From Myxococcales bacterium (GTDB lineage Bacteria; Myxococcota_A; UBA9042; GCA-2863065): 64,000 nucleotides of DNA. A program made the position numbers and the translations under genes. This document shows, piece by piece, positions 1 to 7,488 of this stretch. The first letter of the stretch is position 1, and the number at the start of each line of letters is the position of its first letter. The notes beneath the pieces are model-generated. The model searched no databases and was not told the origin of the DNA. It saw nothing but the letters and a program-made list of their open reading frames with translations. Where the stretch lies: NCBI GenBank assembly GCA_018780435.1, contig JADMJS010000015.1, positions 1-64,000 on the forward strand, written 5' to 3'.

Positions 1-603
1 GCACTCGATGCGGAGGATCTTGGCGGATCGATTGACGATCTTCGCGAGTTCGGCCTTCGAGTAGTACTGGAGCTGCGCGTGAAAACCAAAGCGGTCTCGC
101 AGTGGCGACGTGAGTAGCCCCGCCCGCGTCGTGGCACCGACGAGCGTGAAGGGCTGCAGCGGGAGCTTGACGTTACGAGCGTGCGCGCCTTCGCCTACGA
201 TGATGTCGAACTCGAAGTCCTCCATCGCGGGGTAGAGGTTCTCTTCGACGGCCGGGTTCAGCCGGTGGATCTCGTCGATGAAGAGCACGTCGCGCGGCTT
301 GAGGTTGGTTAAGATACCGGCGAGGTCGCCTTTCTTCTCGATCGCTGGACCGCTCGTGACCTGGAGGTCGACGCCGAGCGCCTGCGAGATGATATGCGCG
401 AGGGTGGTCTTGCCGAGACCGGGCGGGCCGGCAAAGAGCAGGTGGTCGAGCGCGCCCTGGCGTTTTCGCGCCGCGGCGACGAACACCTTCAGGTTGGCAA
501 TGACGCGCTCCTGGCCGACGTAGGCGTCGAAGTCGCGCGGGCGCAGCGACCCCTCGACGACGTCGTCCTCTTGAAGCTCGGGGCGTACGTCGTGCGTGCT
601 CAT
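1..603 (-). CDS. ruvB: Holliday junction branch-migration ATPase RuvB (partial, C-terminus off the window)
   Basis: RuvB is the hexameric AAA+ motor that, with RuvA, drives branch migration of Holliday junctions in recombinational repair. The visible N-terminal ~200 residues carry a Walker A motif ([12 protein letters not shown]), the RuvB-typical segment around DEIHRLNP (Walker B) and the sensor region GATTRAGLL. The ATG at 601-603 overlaps the ruvA stop by four bases (ATGA), which fixes the start and indicates translational coupling. It is last in the yebC-ruvC-ruvA-ruvB order; the gene runs off the left edge, so the winged-helix C-terminal domain is not seen. Confidence 0.97.
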   Translation of the reverse strand, partial: MSTHDVRPELQEDDVVEGSLRPRDFDAYVGQERVIANLKVFVAAARKRQGALDHLLFAGPPGLGKTTLAHIISQALGVDLQVTSGPAIEKKGDLAGILTNLKPRDVLFIDEIHRLNPAVEENLYPAMEDFEFDIIVGEGAHARNVKLPLQPFTLVGATTRAGLLTSPLRDRFGFHAQLQYYSKAELAKIVNRSAKILRIEC

Positions 604-1196
604 CGGAGGTGCCGCAGCGTCTCACGGAGGAGACCGTCGAAGTCGCGTGGCCGCGAAGGTGCGGACTCGAGGAGCTCGAAGGCGCGGTCCACTTGGGCGC
701 CCTTGAAGCCGAGGTTCTGGAGCGCGCTGCGGACGTCCGCGAGGGCGTCGGCGGGCGCGACGGCGCCGGCTTTGCCCGTCGCCATGGCGGGCCTGAACGC
801 TCGGAAGGCCTCTTGGAGCTCGACCAGGATTCGCTCGGCGGTCTTCTTGCCGACACCGGGGATCTTCGTGAGGCGGAGGATGTCCCCGTCGGCGACCGCG
901 GCGACCAGCTCGACCAGACTCGCGCCGGAGAGCACGGCCATCGCGAGCTTCGGCCCGATGCCCTTCACGGTGGTGAGCTTCAGGAATACGTCTCGCTCGA
1001 AAGGCGCCGAGAAGCCGAAGAGCTGAATCGCGTCTTCGCGGACGTTCGTGTGAATGTGCAGGCGCGCTTCGTCGCCGACCGTCAGTCCGGCCACCACGGG
1101 CTCGGCGGCGTGGACGAGGTAGCCGACCCCGTTCACGTCGATGACCACGGATTCATTGGACTTCGACAGCACCACGCCACGGAGATGAGCGATCAT
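600..1196 (-). CDS. ruvA: Holliday junction branch-migration complex subunit RuvA
   Basis: RuvA binds the four-way junction as a tetramer and loads RuvB. The 198-aa product has the usual family length, an N-terminal OB-fold beginning MIAHLRGVV, the two helix-hairpin-helix elements (VKGIGPKLA and IPGVGKKTA) that contact DNA, and a C-terminal domain III that regulates RuvB. The ATG (1194-1196) overlaps the ruvC stop and the stop overlaps the ruvB start, both as ATGA, so the three ruv genes are translationally coupled. A longer upstream reading of the same frame was rejected because it only shadows ruvC. Confidence 0.97.
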   Translation of the reverse strand: MIAHLRGVVLSKSNESVVIDVNGVGYLVHAAEPVVAGLTVGDEARLHIHTNVREDAIQLFGFSAPFERDVFLKLTTVKGIGPKLAMAVLSGASLVELVAAVADGDILRLTKIPGVGKKTAERILVELQEAFRAFRPAMATGKAGAVAPADALADVRSALQNLGFKGAQVDRAFELLESAPSRPRDFDGLLRETLRHLR

Positions 1197-1804
1197 TCGG
1201 GCCTCGCAAGCGGGAGGGTGGCGGGCTGCCTTGGGCGAACGTGTGCCCGATTCTGCGCGATCAGCGCTTCGAAGCCGCTGCTCTTTCGGGCGCGAGTGGA
1301 CCGCGCGACCGAGGCGGGCGGCTGCAACGCGAGATCGGTGATGTGGTGGCAGTGACAGATGCCGAGGGCGAGGGCGTCCGCGGCGTCTTCCGCGGGCACC
1401 TCGGGGAGCCCGAGCAGGGTCTTGACCATCATCTGGATCTGAAATTTGTCCGCTCGCCCGCGCCCCGAGACGGTCTTCTTCACGAGAGCGGGCGGATAGG
1501 AGAGCACGCGTAGGCCCGCCTCCGCTGCGGCGAGGAGCGCGACCCCGCGGGCGTGGCCGAGGATCAGCGCTGACTGGGCGTTCTTGGCGGCGAAGACCGC
1601 CTCGACGGCGACCACGTCCGGCCGGTGCAGCGCGATGATCTCGGCGATGCCGCGGTAGATGACCTTGAGTCGCTCGGCGAGGTCGTCCGTCGCGCGCTTG
1701 GCCTGGAAGAGACCGTTGTCCACGTGTCGCACCCGAGACGCCTCGTATCGAACCACGCCCCAACCGGTAGTGTGCGTGCCAGGGTCGAGGCCGAGGACGA
1801 TCAT
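1193..1804 (-). CDS. ruvC: Crossover junction endodeoxyribonuclease RuvC
   Basis: RuvC is the dimeric, Mg-dependent resolvase that nicks Holliday junctions after RuvAB migration. The RNase H-like fold is evident: first catalytic Asp in VLGLDPGT (residues 3-10), Glu in VVAVEAVFAAKN (about residue 68), and the acidic pair in PAEDAADALALGICH near residue 140. At 203 aa it is somewhat longer than the ~173-aa E. coli protein; the surplus is a low-complexity, Arg/Ala-rich C-terminal tail after the conserved domain. It lies 34 bp downstream of yebC and overlaps ruvA. Confidence 0.96.
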   Translation of the reverse strand: MIVLGLDPGTHTTGWGVVRYEASRVRHVDNGLFQAKRATDDLAERLKVIYRGIAEIIALHRPDVVAVEAVFAAKNAQSALILGHARGVALLAAAEAGLRVLSYPPALVKKTVSGRGRADKFQIQMMVKTLLGLPEVPAEDAADALALGICHCHHITDLALQPPASVARSTRARKSSGFEALIAQNRAHVRPRQPATLPLARPE

Positions 1805-1838
1805 CAGGTGTGACCCATGAACACGCGGGACACGGTGG

Positions 1839-2585
1839 TCACCCGTCGAGAGCCGATTCGTCGAGGTCGGCGTTGTGGAAGACCTTCTGCACGTCGTCGT
1901 TGTCTTCGAGGGCTTCGATGAGCTTCACGACCTGCCTGGTCAGCGCTGCGTCGCACGGGGCCATGGTCGAGGGCACGCGCGCGAGCGCGGCGTCTTCGAT
2001 GGTGTAGCCGGCAGCGTCGAGACCGTCACGGACGGCGTAGAGGTCGCCCATGGCCGTGGTGACGTAGAAGCGGTCGCCGTCGCGTTCGACGTCTTCGGCG
2101 CCGGCTTCGAGCGCCGTCATCATGATCGCGTCCTCGTCGACCTTCTTGCCCTCGAAGTCGAGCACGATTTGGCCCTTGCGCTCGAACATCCACGCGACGC
2201 TGCCGTCCATGCCCATGTTCCCGCCGGACTTCGTGAAGGCGAAGCGGAGGTCACCGACCGTACGGTTCTTGTTGTCGGTCATGACTTCGACAAAGACCGC
2301 CACGCCACCCGGGCCGTAGCCCTCGTAGGTGGTCTCGATGTACTCGACGCCGTCGAGGTCGCCGGAACCCTTCTTGATGGCGCGATCGAGGGTGTCTTTC
2401 GGCATGTTGGCGCCGCGCGCCGCCGTGATCGCGGCCCGGAGGCGCGGATTCGCGTTCGGGTCGGCGCCGCCGAGCCGCGCAGCGACCGTCACCTCTTTGA
2501 TGATCTTGGTGAAGATCTTGCCGCGCTTCGCGTCGACGGCAGCCTTCTTGTGCTTGATCGTGCTCCACTTGTTATGACCGGACAT
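1839..2585 (-). CDS. yebC: YebC/PmpR family protein (TACO1-like)
   Basis: Members of this family have been described both as transcriptional regulators (PmpR) and as ribosome-associated factors that help translation through proline-rich stretches. The 248-aa product starts with the diagnostic MSGHNKWSTIKHKK motif, followed by RGKIFTKIIKEV and the central glycine-rich YEGYGPGGVA segment, matching full family length. It is the first gene of the ruv operon, the common arrangement in proteobacteria, with 34 bp to ruvC. A perfect inverted repeat lies about 50 bp upstream of its start (2633-2672). Confidence 0.95.
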   Translation of the reverse strand: MSGHNKWSTIKHKKAAVDAKRGKIFTKIIKEVTVAARLGGADPNANPRLRAAITAARGANMPKDTLDRAIKKGSGDLDGVEYIETTYEGYGPGGVAVFVEVMTDNKNRTVGDLRFAFTKSGGNMGMDGSVAWMFERKGQIVLDFEGKKVDEDAIMMTALEAGAEDVERDGDRFYVTTAMGDLYAVRDGLDAAGYTIEDAALARVPSTMAPCDAALTRQVVKLIEALEDNDDVQKVFHNADLDESALDG

Positions 2586-2632
2586 GACTGCTCACTTGTT
2601 TAGTTACCAAGGTGGGTGGAGGATGCCACGAG

Positions 2633-2672
2633 GTGTCCCAAAACGAAACAGGAGAGTCCGATTTTGGGACAC
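2633..2672. promoter_or_regulatory. 11-bp perfect inverted repeat upstream of yebC (candidate operator)
   Basis: The arms GTGTCCCAAAA (2633-2643) and TTTTGGGACAC (2662-2672) are exact reverse complements separated by 18 bases. The element sits between the yebC start (2585) and the plus-strand gene starting at 2752, so it could control either or both. The 29-bp centre-to-centre spacing is compatible with a dimeric regulator contacting two sites, but no regulator is identified. Confidence 0.45.
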
Positions 2673-2751
2673 GAAGTGAGACAGCTTCCCTCCAGGATGG
2701 CGTCGCCATGGGGAGCCGCTCGTTGGCACGGGTCGTGATGAAGGGGGAGGC

Positions 2752-2964
2752 ATGCGACCCCACTCACGCCACCGTCTCTCGTCTCGCCTCCACCTCACAG
2801 GGCTGCTCGTCTGGTGGTGGTTCATCCCCCTCGTGACCCTTCGCGCGTCCGGCGACGACCGCGGCGAGTGGGCGTTCGAGGTGCACCTCGGCTTTCGACT
2901 CGGGACGACGGTCGACTCGCCTGAAACGATGGGCGGTGACTTTCCTGAGGAGGTGTCGCCATGA
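2752..2964 (+). CDS. Small membrane-anchored hypothetical protein
   Basis: This 70-aa protein is not recognised. An N-terminal basic stretch is followed by a hydrophobic, Trp-rich segment (LTGLLVWWWFIPLVTL, about residues 15-30) that could be an uncleaved signal anchor, then an acidic tail. A purine-rich Shine-Dalgarno sequence (GGGGGAGG) is very close to the ATG at 2752. Its stop overlaps the next start (ATGA at 2961-2964), so the two are probably translated together; this coupling is the main reason to believe the gene. Confidence 0.5.
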   Translation: MRPHSRHRLSSRLHLTGLLVWWWFIPLVTLRASGDDRGEWAFEVHLGFRLGTTVDSPETMGGDFPEEVSP

Positions 2965-3533
2965 TCGCCGTCCTGATCGCCGTCGCCCTCACGACGCCGC
3001 CTCGGGTCGGTCCGGATCGCGAACCGACCGTTCGGGAGGTCCAAGAGGCCGTCTCGGCGGGATGGGGCGATGCGCGAATCGACGAGACCTGGTCGCGCGC
3101 TCGGTGGTCCCACGCGCTCCCGCAGCGCCTCGCCGTTCGAATCCGCGGCGACGATTCGCTATCGCTCGACGGAGCTCAGTCCGATGACGGCTGGTCGGTC
3201 AAGACGAGCGACGACGATCGACTCTCCTGGCAAGTGGACGTGCAGTGGGACCTCTCGAAGATCGCGTACGACCCACGCGCCGACCGGCTGCTGGCGCTGT
3301 CCGAGGAGCGTTCGCGGCGACGAGTCCGGGCCGTCGACGACGCGACACGACTCTACTATCGACGACGGCGGCTCCAGTACGAGTATCTCGCGCTGCCCCA
3401 GGGTGCCGACGACCGTCGTCGGGCGCTCTGGCTCGACATCGAGGAGCTCGGCGCGCGACTCGATGCGCTCACGGGCGGACTCCTACGCACCGCCGGCGTG
3501 CAATGGTGGGATCTGCGGACCCGGCCACCGTGA
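2961..3533 (+). CDS. Hypothetical secreted protein with C-terminal coiled-coil-like region
   Basis: The 190-aa protein begins MIAVLIAVALTT, a short candidate signal peptide, and has a strong GAGGAGG ribosome site seven bases before the ATG. The middle resembles a beta-rich domain (RLAVRIRG..., SWQVDVQWDLSKIAYDP), and the C-terminal half is helical and Arg/Leu-rich (RRRVRAVDDATRLYYRRRR), likely a coiled coil. No family was recognised. It is coupled to the upstream 70-aa protein and ends 172 bp before the next gene. Confidence 0.6.
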   Translation: MIAVLIAVALTTPPRVGPDREPTVREVQEAVSAGWGDARIDETWSRARWSHALPQRLAVRIRGDDSLSLDGAQSDDGWSVKTSDDDRLSWQVDVQWDLSKIAYDPRADRLLALSEERSRRRVRAVDDATRLYYRRRRLQYEYLALPQGADDRRRALWLDIEELGARLDALTGGLLRTAGVQWWDLRTRPP

Positions 3534-3601
3534 GAACGAGCGCTCCACGGCGGTCGCCGACGCGCGCCGCGGCATGGATCTGTCCGCGAAAATCGAACCT
3601 T

Positions 3602-3621
3602 CTCCACCGTGGAGCTTCTTT
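3602..3621 (+). terminator. Possible weak Rho-independent terminator
   Basis: CTCCAC-C-GTGGAG forms a six-base-pair stem directly followed by the pyrimidine-rich CTTCTTT, about 70 bp after the stop of the 190-aa gene. The loop is only one base in the strict pairing and the T-run is interrupted, so this is a weak candidate. Confidence 0.2.
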
Positions 3622-3705
3622 GCCCATGACGACGCCATGTTCGCGACCCAGTTCACGATTCGAGACGGTACTTGCGGAATCCGGCTACCCGGGGACAATC
3701 CCCCC

Positions 3706-4572
3706 GTGAACGAAGAGCCGCTCATCAAATTCCTGGATCTCGTCAAGGCTCGCCTCGGCGCCGACGACGTGCGAGCGGAGATCGGCGGACGCGAACCGGT
3801 TGACCCGAACGTGCTCGTCGCAACCGTCCGACCCGGGGTGCGCGTCGTCGCGGTGTTCGACGACGGGCTGCACGACGCGGTTCGACTGAAAGAGCGTCTC
3901 GATGGTCTCGTCTCCGTGTTCGGTGGCTCGACGGAGCGGCCTGCGTCTGCGCTCGAGATTCCGGCGCCCGACGCCAACGAATCACTCGAGCTCGCGTTGC
4001 TCTCGCTCGCTGAACGCGCGTCCGCGATCAGAGCGCTCGTGGTGGACGAACAATCCCCCATCGTTTGGGGGACTTCGAGCCCAGAGTCGCTCCCATCGGA
4101 CGTGGCTACCGCGACCTCGATCGCGCACACTGCCGATGCGCTCGAGCGAGCCGGCCTCGACCTCGCGAGCCTCATCGCGGGCGCCGATCCGGACCTCGAA
4201 GGTACTCTCGGCAAGAGCTCGCTCTCGCCGGCCGAGAAACGCGGCATCCTCGGCGTCATCTCGGCGTTGACCGAACGGGGTGGACTCAGGACGGCCGACG
4301 CCTGGAAACAAGACGTCCTCGTCGCGCGCGCTGTCGCGCTCACCCGGCGACAGCGTGACGTGAGCTTGCTCCGAGAGCCGCAGCTCGGGGTATTTGCCCG
4401 AAGCTTCGCGAACATCTATCGACTGCTCTTGGTCTACGACGGCCGCTTTTCGCCCCTACAGGCAGAAGCGGCGACGATTCAGGCGCTCCCCGTCATCGAG
4501 AACCTCGTGGCGAGACTGCCGCCCGTCGACCCAAGCCCCGGTGGCAAGGTCGTCGCGCTCCGTCGGAGCTGA
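3706..4572 (+). CDS. Hypothetical protein, longin/roadblock-like segment, partner of ArsA-family ATPase
   Basis: The start is placed at GTG 3706, where conserved-looking sequence begins (NEEPLIKFLDLVKARLG); the frame stays open upstream, with ATGs at 3574 and 3637 as alternatives. The 288-aa product has a mixed alpha/beta region in which IRALVVDEQSPIVWGTS resembles the central strands of roadblock/longin folds, and a C-terminal helical region. The assignment is structural guesswork. It ends three bases before the GTG of the ArsA-type ATPase, so the two are almost certainly co-expressed and may act together. Confidence 0.6.
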   Translation: MNEEPLIKFLDLVKARLGADDVRAEIGGREPVDPNVLVATVRPGVRVVAVFDDGLHDAVRLKERLDGLVSVFGGSTERPASALEIPAPDANESLELALLSLAERASAIRALVVDEQSPIVWGTSSPESLPSDVATATSIAHTADALERAGLDLASLIAGADPDLEGTLGKSSLSPAEKRGILGVISALTERGGLRTADAWKQDVLVARAVALTRRQRDVSLLREPQLGVFARSFANIYRLLLVYDGRFSPLQAEAATIQALPVIENLVARLPPVDPSPGGKVVALRRS

Positions 4573-4575
4573 CGG

Positions 4576-5721
4576 GTGAGTCATCTCGACACCCTCCTGA
4601 CGACGCGTCGCACGATCGTCTGCCTGGGCCCTGGCGGCGTGGGCAAGACCACGACCAGCGCGGCATTGGCGTTGCGTGCGGCCTCACTCGGCCGACGTAC
4701 GCTCGTCCTCACGGTCGATCCGGCGCGCCGCCTCGCGAACTCGCTGGGCCTCGACCGCTTCGAGCACGAGGAGCAGGAGATCGGGCGCGATCGTTTCGAC
4801 GCGGCGGGTGTGCCGTACGGCGCGCCGCTCTTCGCCATGATGCTCGACACGAAGCGCACCTTCGACGCGATCGTGGAGCGATACGCGCCGAGCGCCGACG
4901 CTCGGGACCGAATCCTCCGCAGCCCCTACTACGCGCAGGCATCGACCCGACTCGCGGGTTCGCAAGAATACATGGCGATGGAGAAGCTCTACGCCTTGAC
5001 CCAGTCGCCACCCGAGCCAGGCAAGCCCCGATACGACCTCATCATCCTCGACACGCCGCCGACGGTTCACGCGCTCGACTTCCTCGATGCCCCGGGGCGT
5101 CTCGAAGAGCTGATGAGCTACAACATGGACCTCTCGGCGACGGGCGACGACGGCGAGGACCAGGGCATCATCTCTCGTGGTGGTCGCATGCTTGGCCGCC
5201 TCGGACTCGGGCTGGTCAAGGCGAACACGACGATCCTCAAAGGTGTCGGCAAGTTCCTCGGAGCTGACCTGTTCACCGACATCCTGTCGTTTCTTGGCGA
5301 CTTCCGAACCATGGCCGCCGGCTTCCGCGAGCGGTCGACCGCGGTCCGGCGCTACATGTGCTCAAGTGAGATCGCCTTCGTGGTCCTGACAGGCCCCGAA
5401 CGCTCGAGCATCGACGAGGGACTCTACCTCGCGGACCGGCTGGTCGCGGAGGGCATGCCGCTCGGGTCGTTTGTGGTGAATCGAGTGCGGTTCAGTCCGA
5501 TGGACGCATCTCCGAACGAGGACGAGCACTTGTCGGCCCCCGCGCGCCAGTACCTCTCCGAGAGCGCCGCACGCTACGACGCGTTGGTCTCGCGTGATTC
5601 TCGAGAATTGGCGCGGCTCGATGGTCGACTGCCGGTCGCCGCCCTTCGGGTCCCGGAGTTCGCGGACGACGTCTGTGACCTTGGCGACCTGCATCGCTAC
5701 GGGACGCACCTAACGCGCTGA
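4576..5721 (+). CDS. ArsA/GET3-family P-loop ATPase
   Basis: A 381-aa ATPase of the SIMIBI class. It has the deviant Walker A GPGGVGKTTTSAALALRAA near residue 18-36, the ArsA-type DPARRLANSLGL segment, and a switch/Walker B-like LIILDTPPTVHALDFLD. Family members power arsenite pumps or act as tail-anchored-protein chaperones; there is no ArsB permease or ArsR regulator next to it, so an arsenic role is not supported. In related bacteria such ATPases often occur in pairs; here the upstream partner is a non-ATPase protein. GTG start at 4576 follows the previous stop by three bases. Confidence 0.88.
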   Translation: MSHLDTLLTTRRTIVCLGPGGVGKTTTSAALALRAASLGRRTLVLTVDPARRLANSLGLDRFEHEEQEIGRDRFDAAGVPYGAPLFAMMLDTKRTFDAIVERYAPSADARDRILRSPYYAQASTRLAGSQEYMAMEKLYALTQSPPEPGKPRYDLIILDTPPTVHALDFLDAPGRLEELMSYNMDLSATGDDGEDQGIISRGGRMLGRLGLGLVKANTTILKGVGKFLGADLFTDILSFLGDFRTMAAGFRERSTAVRRYMCSSEIAFVVLTGPERSSIDEGLYLADRLVAEGMPLGSFVVNRVRFSPMDASPNEDEHLSAPARQYLSESAARYDALVSRDSRELARLDGRLPVAALRVPEFADDVCDLGDLHRYGTHLTR

Positions 5722-5931
5722 CGAGACGATCGTGGCGTCGCTTGGGCGATCTCGGCCTGTGGGAATCCGAGCTCCCGACTCCAGTATTTTCGACCAGCCC
5801 CTTTCACCTTGGCGCGTCCGTACCGTAAGCTGAGTGCGGTGCGTCGACAATAGTCGACGATGGGTTCCGCCCGCCAGTGCAACCAAGGGCGTCCCGGGCG
5901 CGTCGAAAGCGCCAGGCTGGAGAAGTTGTCC

Positions 5932-7236
5932 ATGCAGGCTGACAGCGGTACGCGAACACGAAGCGCATCCGACATCTCAACCACACGTTCCGCTTCCTCG
6001 AACACGCCGACCCCGCGGCCCGCTGGCACGGCCAGCGGTGCCACTACGCGTCCCAGCGGTGCCACCACGCGCCCCAGTGGCGCCACCACGCGTCCCAGCG
6101 GCGCCACCACGCGTCCCAGCGGCGCCACCACCCGCACCAGCGCGACGACGACGCGGCCCCAACGGGCAACCGTCGAGCCCGAGACCTATTTTGGTGCGCT
6201 GCGCGCCGCCTTTCAGGAGGCCCGTGCGGAGGCCCCTCCAATCGTCGATCCGACGTGGTTCGCATACCGGGGCTACGTCGCTGCAGCGGGGCACTCCGGT
6301 GGTGGACATCTCGCTTGGGAGCGCCTCGCGCCTCGCTACCAACGAATGCGGGTACGGTTCAAAGAGCTGAGGCGCCGCTTCGACGACTACGCCGCCGCGT
6401 ACGCGCTCGGCTTTGGTCTCGGCTTGGTCGACGCCGGCTTCCTGTCGGCCGCCGACGGCGAACGGCTTGTCGAAGCGTTGGTTCCAGAGCCCGAGAAGCC
6501 GCTCCCGGCCTACCGAACCGGGCGGTTCTGGCTCTACGTAGCCTTGTCGGCGTCCGTTGTCGGTGGACTCGTCGCTTACTTCGAGAGCCGAAGGCCGTCC
6601 TATCCGACGCTTACAGCGCCTCTCCTGGCGGGCCCGGTCGCCGCCGTACCGCCCGCAGAGGAGGCCCCGAGCGGCGAGAAGCCCATCGCCGCTCCGACGC
6701 GGTCCGTCGTCGATGATGCCGTCGCGGGTACCTTATCGGTCCCCGAAGCCGTGGCCGCGATTCGCGAGCTCCCCGCAGCCAACGGGTCCGTCCAAGCGGA
6801 GCTCCTCTTCTCTCGCCTCTCGACCGTGGAGCTTCGACTCCAGGCCCTCAATCAGCTCCTGGACACGCCGGGCGGGCGCTTCGACGGCCTGCTCCGAGCG
6901 GCGCTGAACAGCAAGGATCACCTCATCGTCGACCGTGCCCTGGGTCTCATCGCGGGGCGCGGCAACTACCAGTTGGTACCGGAGGTCTCTCGACTCCTCG
7001 CTCGCCAGGACGCTCAGACACGCGCCATTGCGATCGACACCTTGGGGATGTTGGTGGAGCCGCTCGAGGCCGATCGGCTGATTCCCTTCCTTCGCGACAC
7101 GGATGAAGGCGTGCGTGGTTCGGCACGGCGAGCGCTCACGCGCGTGTTCGGCAAGGATCTCGGCGCCGACCCGAAGAAGTGGTGGGAACGTATGAAGCGG
7201 TTCAAGGGCTCGGCGGGCCGGACCCGTCATCAATGA
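5932..7236 (+). CDS. Membrane protein with Ser/Thr/Pro repeat linker and HEAT-like C-terminus
   Basis: The start is taken at ATG 5932, preceded nine bases away by GGAG; an in-frame ATG at 5860 lacks a good site. The 434-aa product has a Ser/Thr/Arg/Pro-rich N-terminal ~90 residues containing five GATTRPS-type repeats, a helical domain, one hydrophobic segment (FWLYVALSASVVGGLVAYF) and a C-terminal region of paired helices (LRLQALNQLLD, DRALGLIAGRG, AIAIDTLGMLV, VRGSARRALTRVFG) typical of HEAT repeats. The TM segment suggests the repeat-rich part and the HEAT part lie on opposite sides of the membrane. The stop overlaps the next start. Function unknown. Confidence 0.7.
   Translation: MQADSGTRTRSASDISTTRSASSNTPTPRPAGTASGATTRPSGATTRPSGATTRPSGATTRPSGATTRTSATTTRPQRATVEPETYFGALRAAFQEARAEAPPIVDPTWFAYRGYVAAAGHSGGGHLAWERLAPRYQRMRVRFKELRRRFDDYAAAYALGFGLGLVDAGFLSAADGERLVEALVPEPEKPLPAYRTGRFWLYVALSASVVGGLVAYFESRRPSYPTLTAPLLAGPVAAVPPAEEAPSGEKPIAAPTRSVVDDAVAGTLSVPEAVAAIRELPAANGSVQAELLFSRLSTVELRLQALNQLLDTPGGRFDGLLRAALNSKDHLIVDRALGLIAGRGNYQLVPEVSRLLARQDAQTRAIAIDTLGMLVEPLEADRLIPFLRDTDEGVRGSARRALTRVFGKDLGADPKKWWERMKRFKGSAGRTRHQ
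6034..6138 (+). repeat. Five tandem 21-bp units encoding SGATTRP
   Basis: Five contiguous 21-bp units (6034-6054, 6055-6075, 6076-6096, 6097-6117, 6118-6138) encode SGATTRP, with the last decayed to SGATTRT. Units differ by only a few, mostly synonymous, substitutions, so unit number probably varies by slippage. It forms an extended basic Thr/Pro linker near the N-terminus of the HEAT-like membrane protein. Confidence 0.9.
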
Positions 7237-7484
7237 GCTCGACTCACGCGACACTTCGCTGTCCGGTGTCGGGGCAGCCGCTGGTCCCCGCCAGCGACGA
7301 CACGCTTCGTCGCCTCAACACGCTCATCTTGACCTCCGGCGTGAAGCGCCGCGACGGCGAAGCGGTGAAGAAGCCCCTGAGCGACGGCCTCGCTACGGAA
7401 GATGGACAGTGGCTCTATGCTCTCCACGAGGGCATTCCGGTGCTCCTCGCGCCGACGGCCATCCCGCTCAACGCTGGGGTTTGA
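7233..7484 (+). CDS. Trm112/UPF0434-like small protein
   Basis: An 83-aa protein starting at ATG 7233, which overlaps the previous stop. It has the Trm112-like layout: an N-terminal LRCPVSGQPLV motif, a central variable stretch, and the C-terminal LYALHEGIPVLLAPTAIPL, matching the usual 'Y pI..GIPvLL..eA' ending. Only one of the usual zinc-binding cysteines is visible (CP.SG instead of CP.C), so zinc binding may be lost. Family members act as small activators of methyltransferases or are uncharacterised. Confidence 0.7.
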   Translation: MSSTHATLRCPVSGQPLVPASDDTLRRLNTLILTSGVKRRDGEAVKKPLSDGLATEDGQWLYALHEGIPVLLAPTAIPLNAGV

Positions 7485-7488
7485 GTAG

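Noticed and set aside
4576-5721. Arsenic-resistance function for the ArsA-type ATPase
   Set aside because: No arsenite permease, reductase or ArsR-type regulator in the neighbourhood; the family also includes GET3-like targeting factors.
6034-6138. CRISPR or phage attachment repeat
   Set aside because: Contiguous 21-bp in-frame units without spacers; simply a coding tandem repeat.
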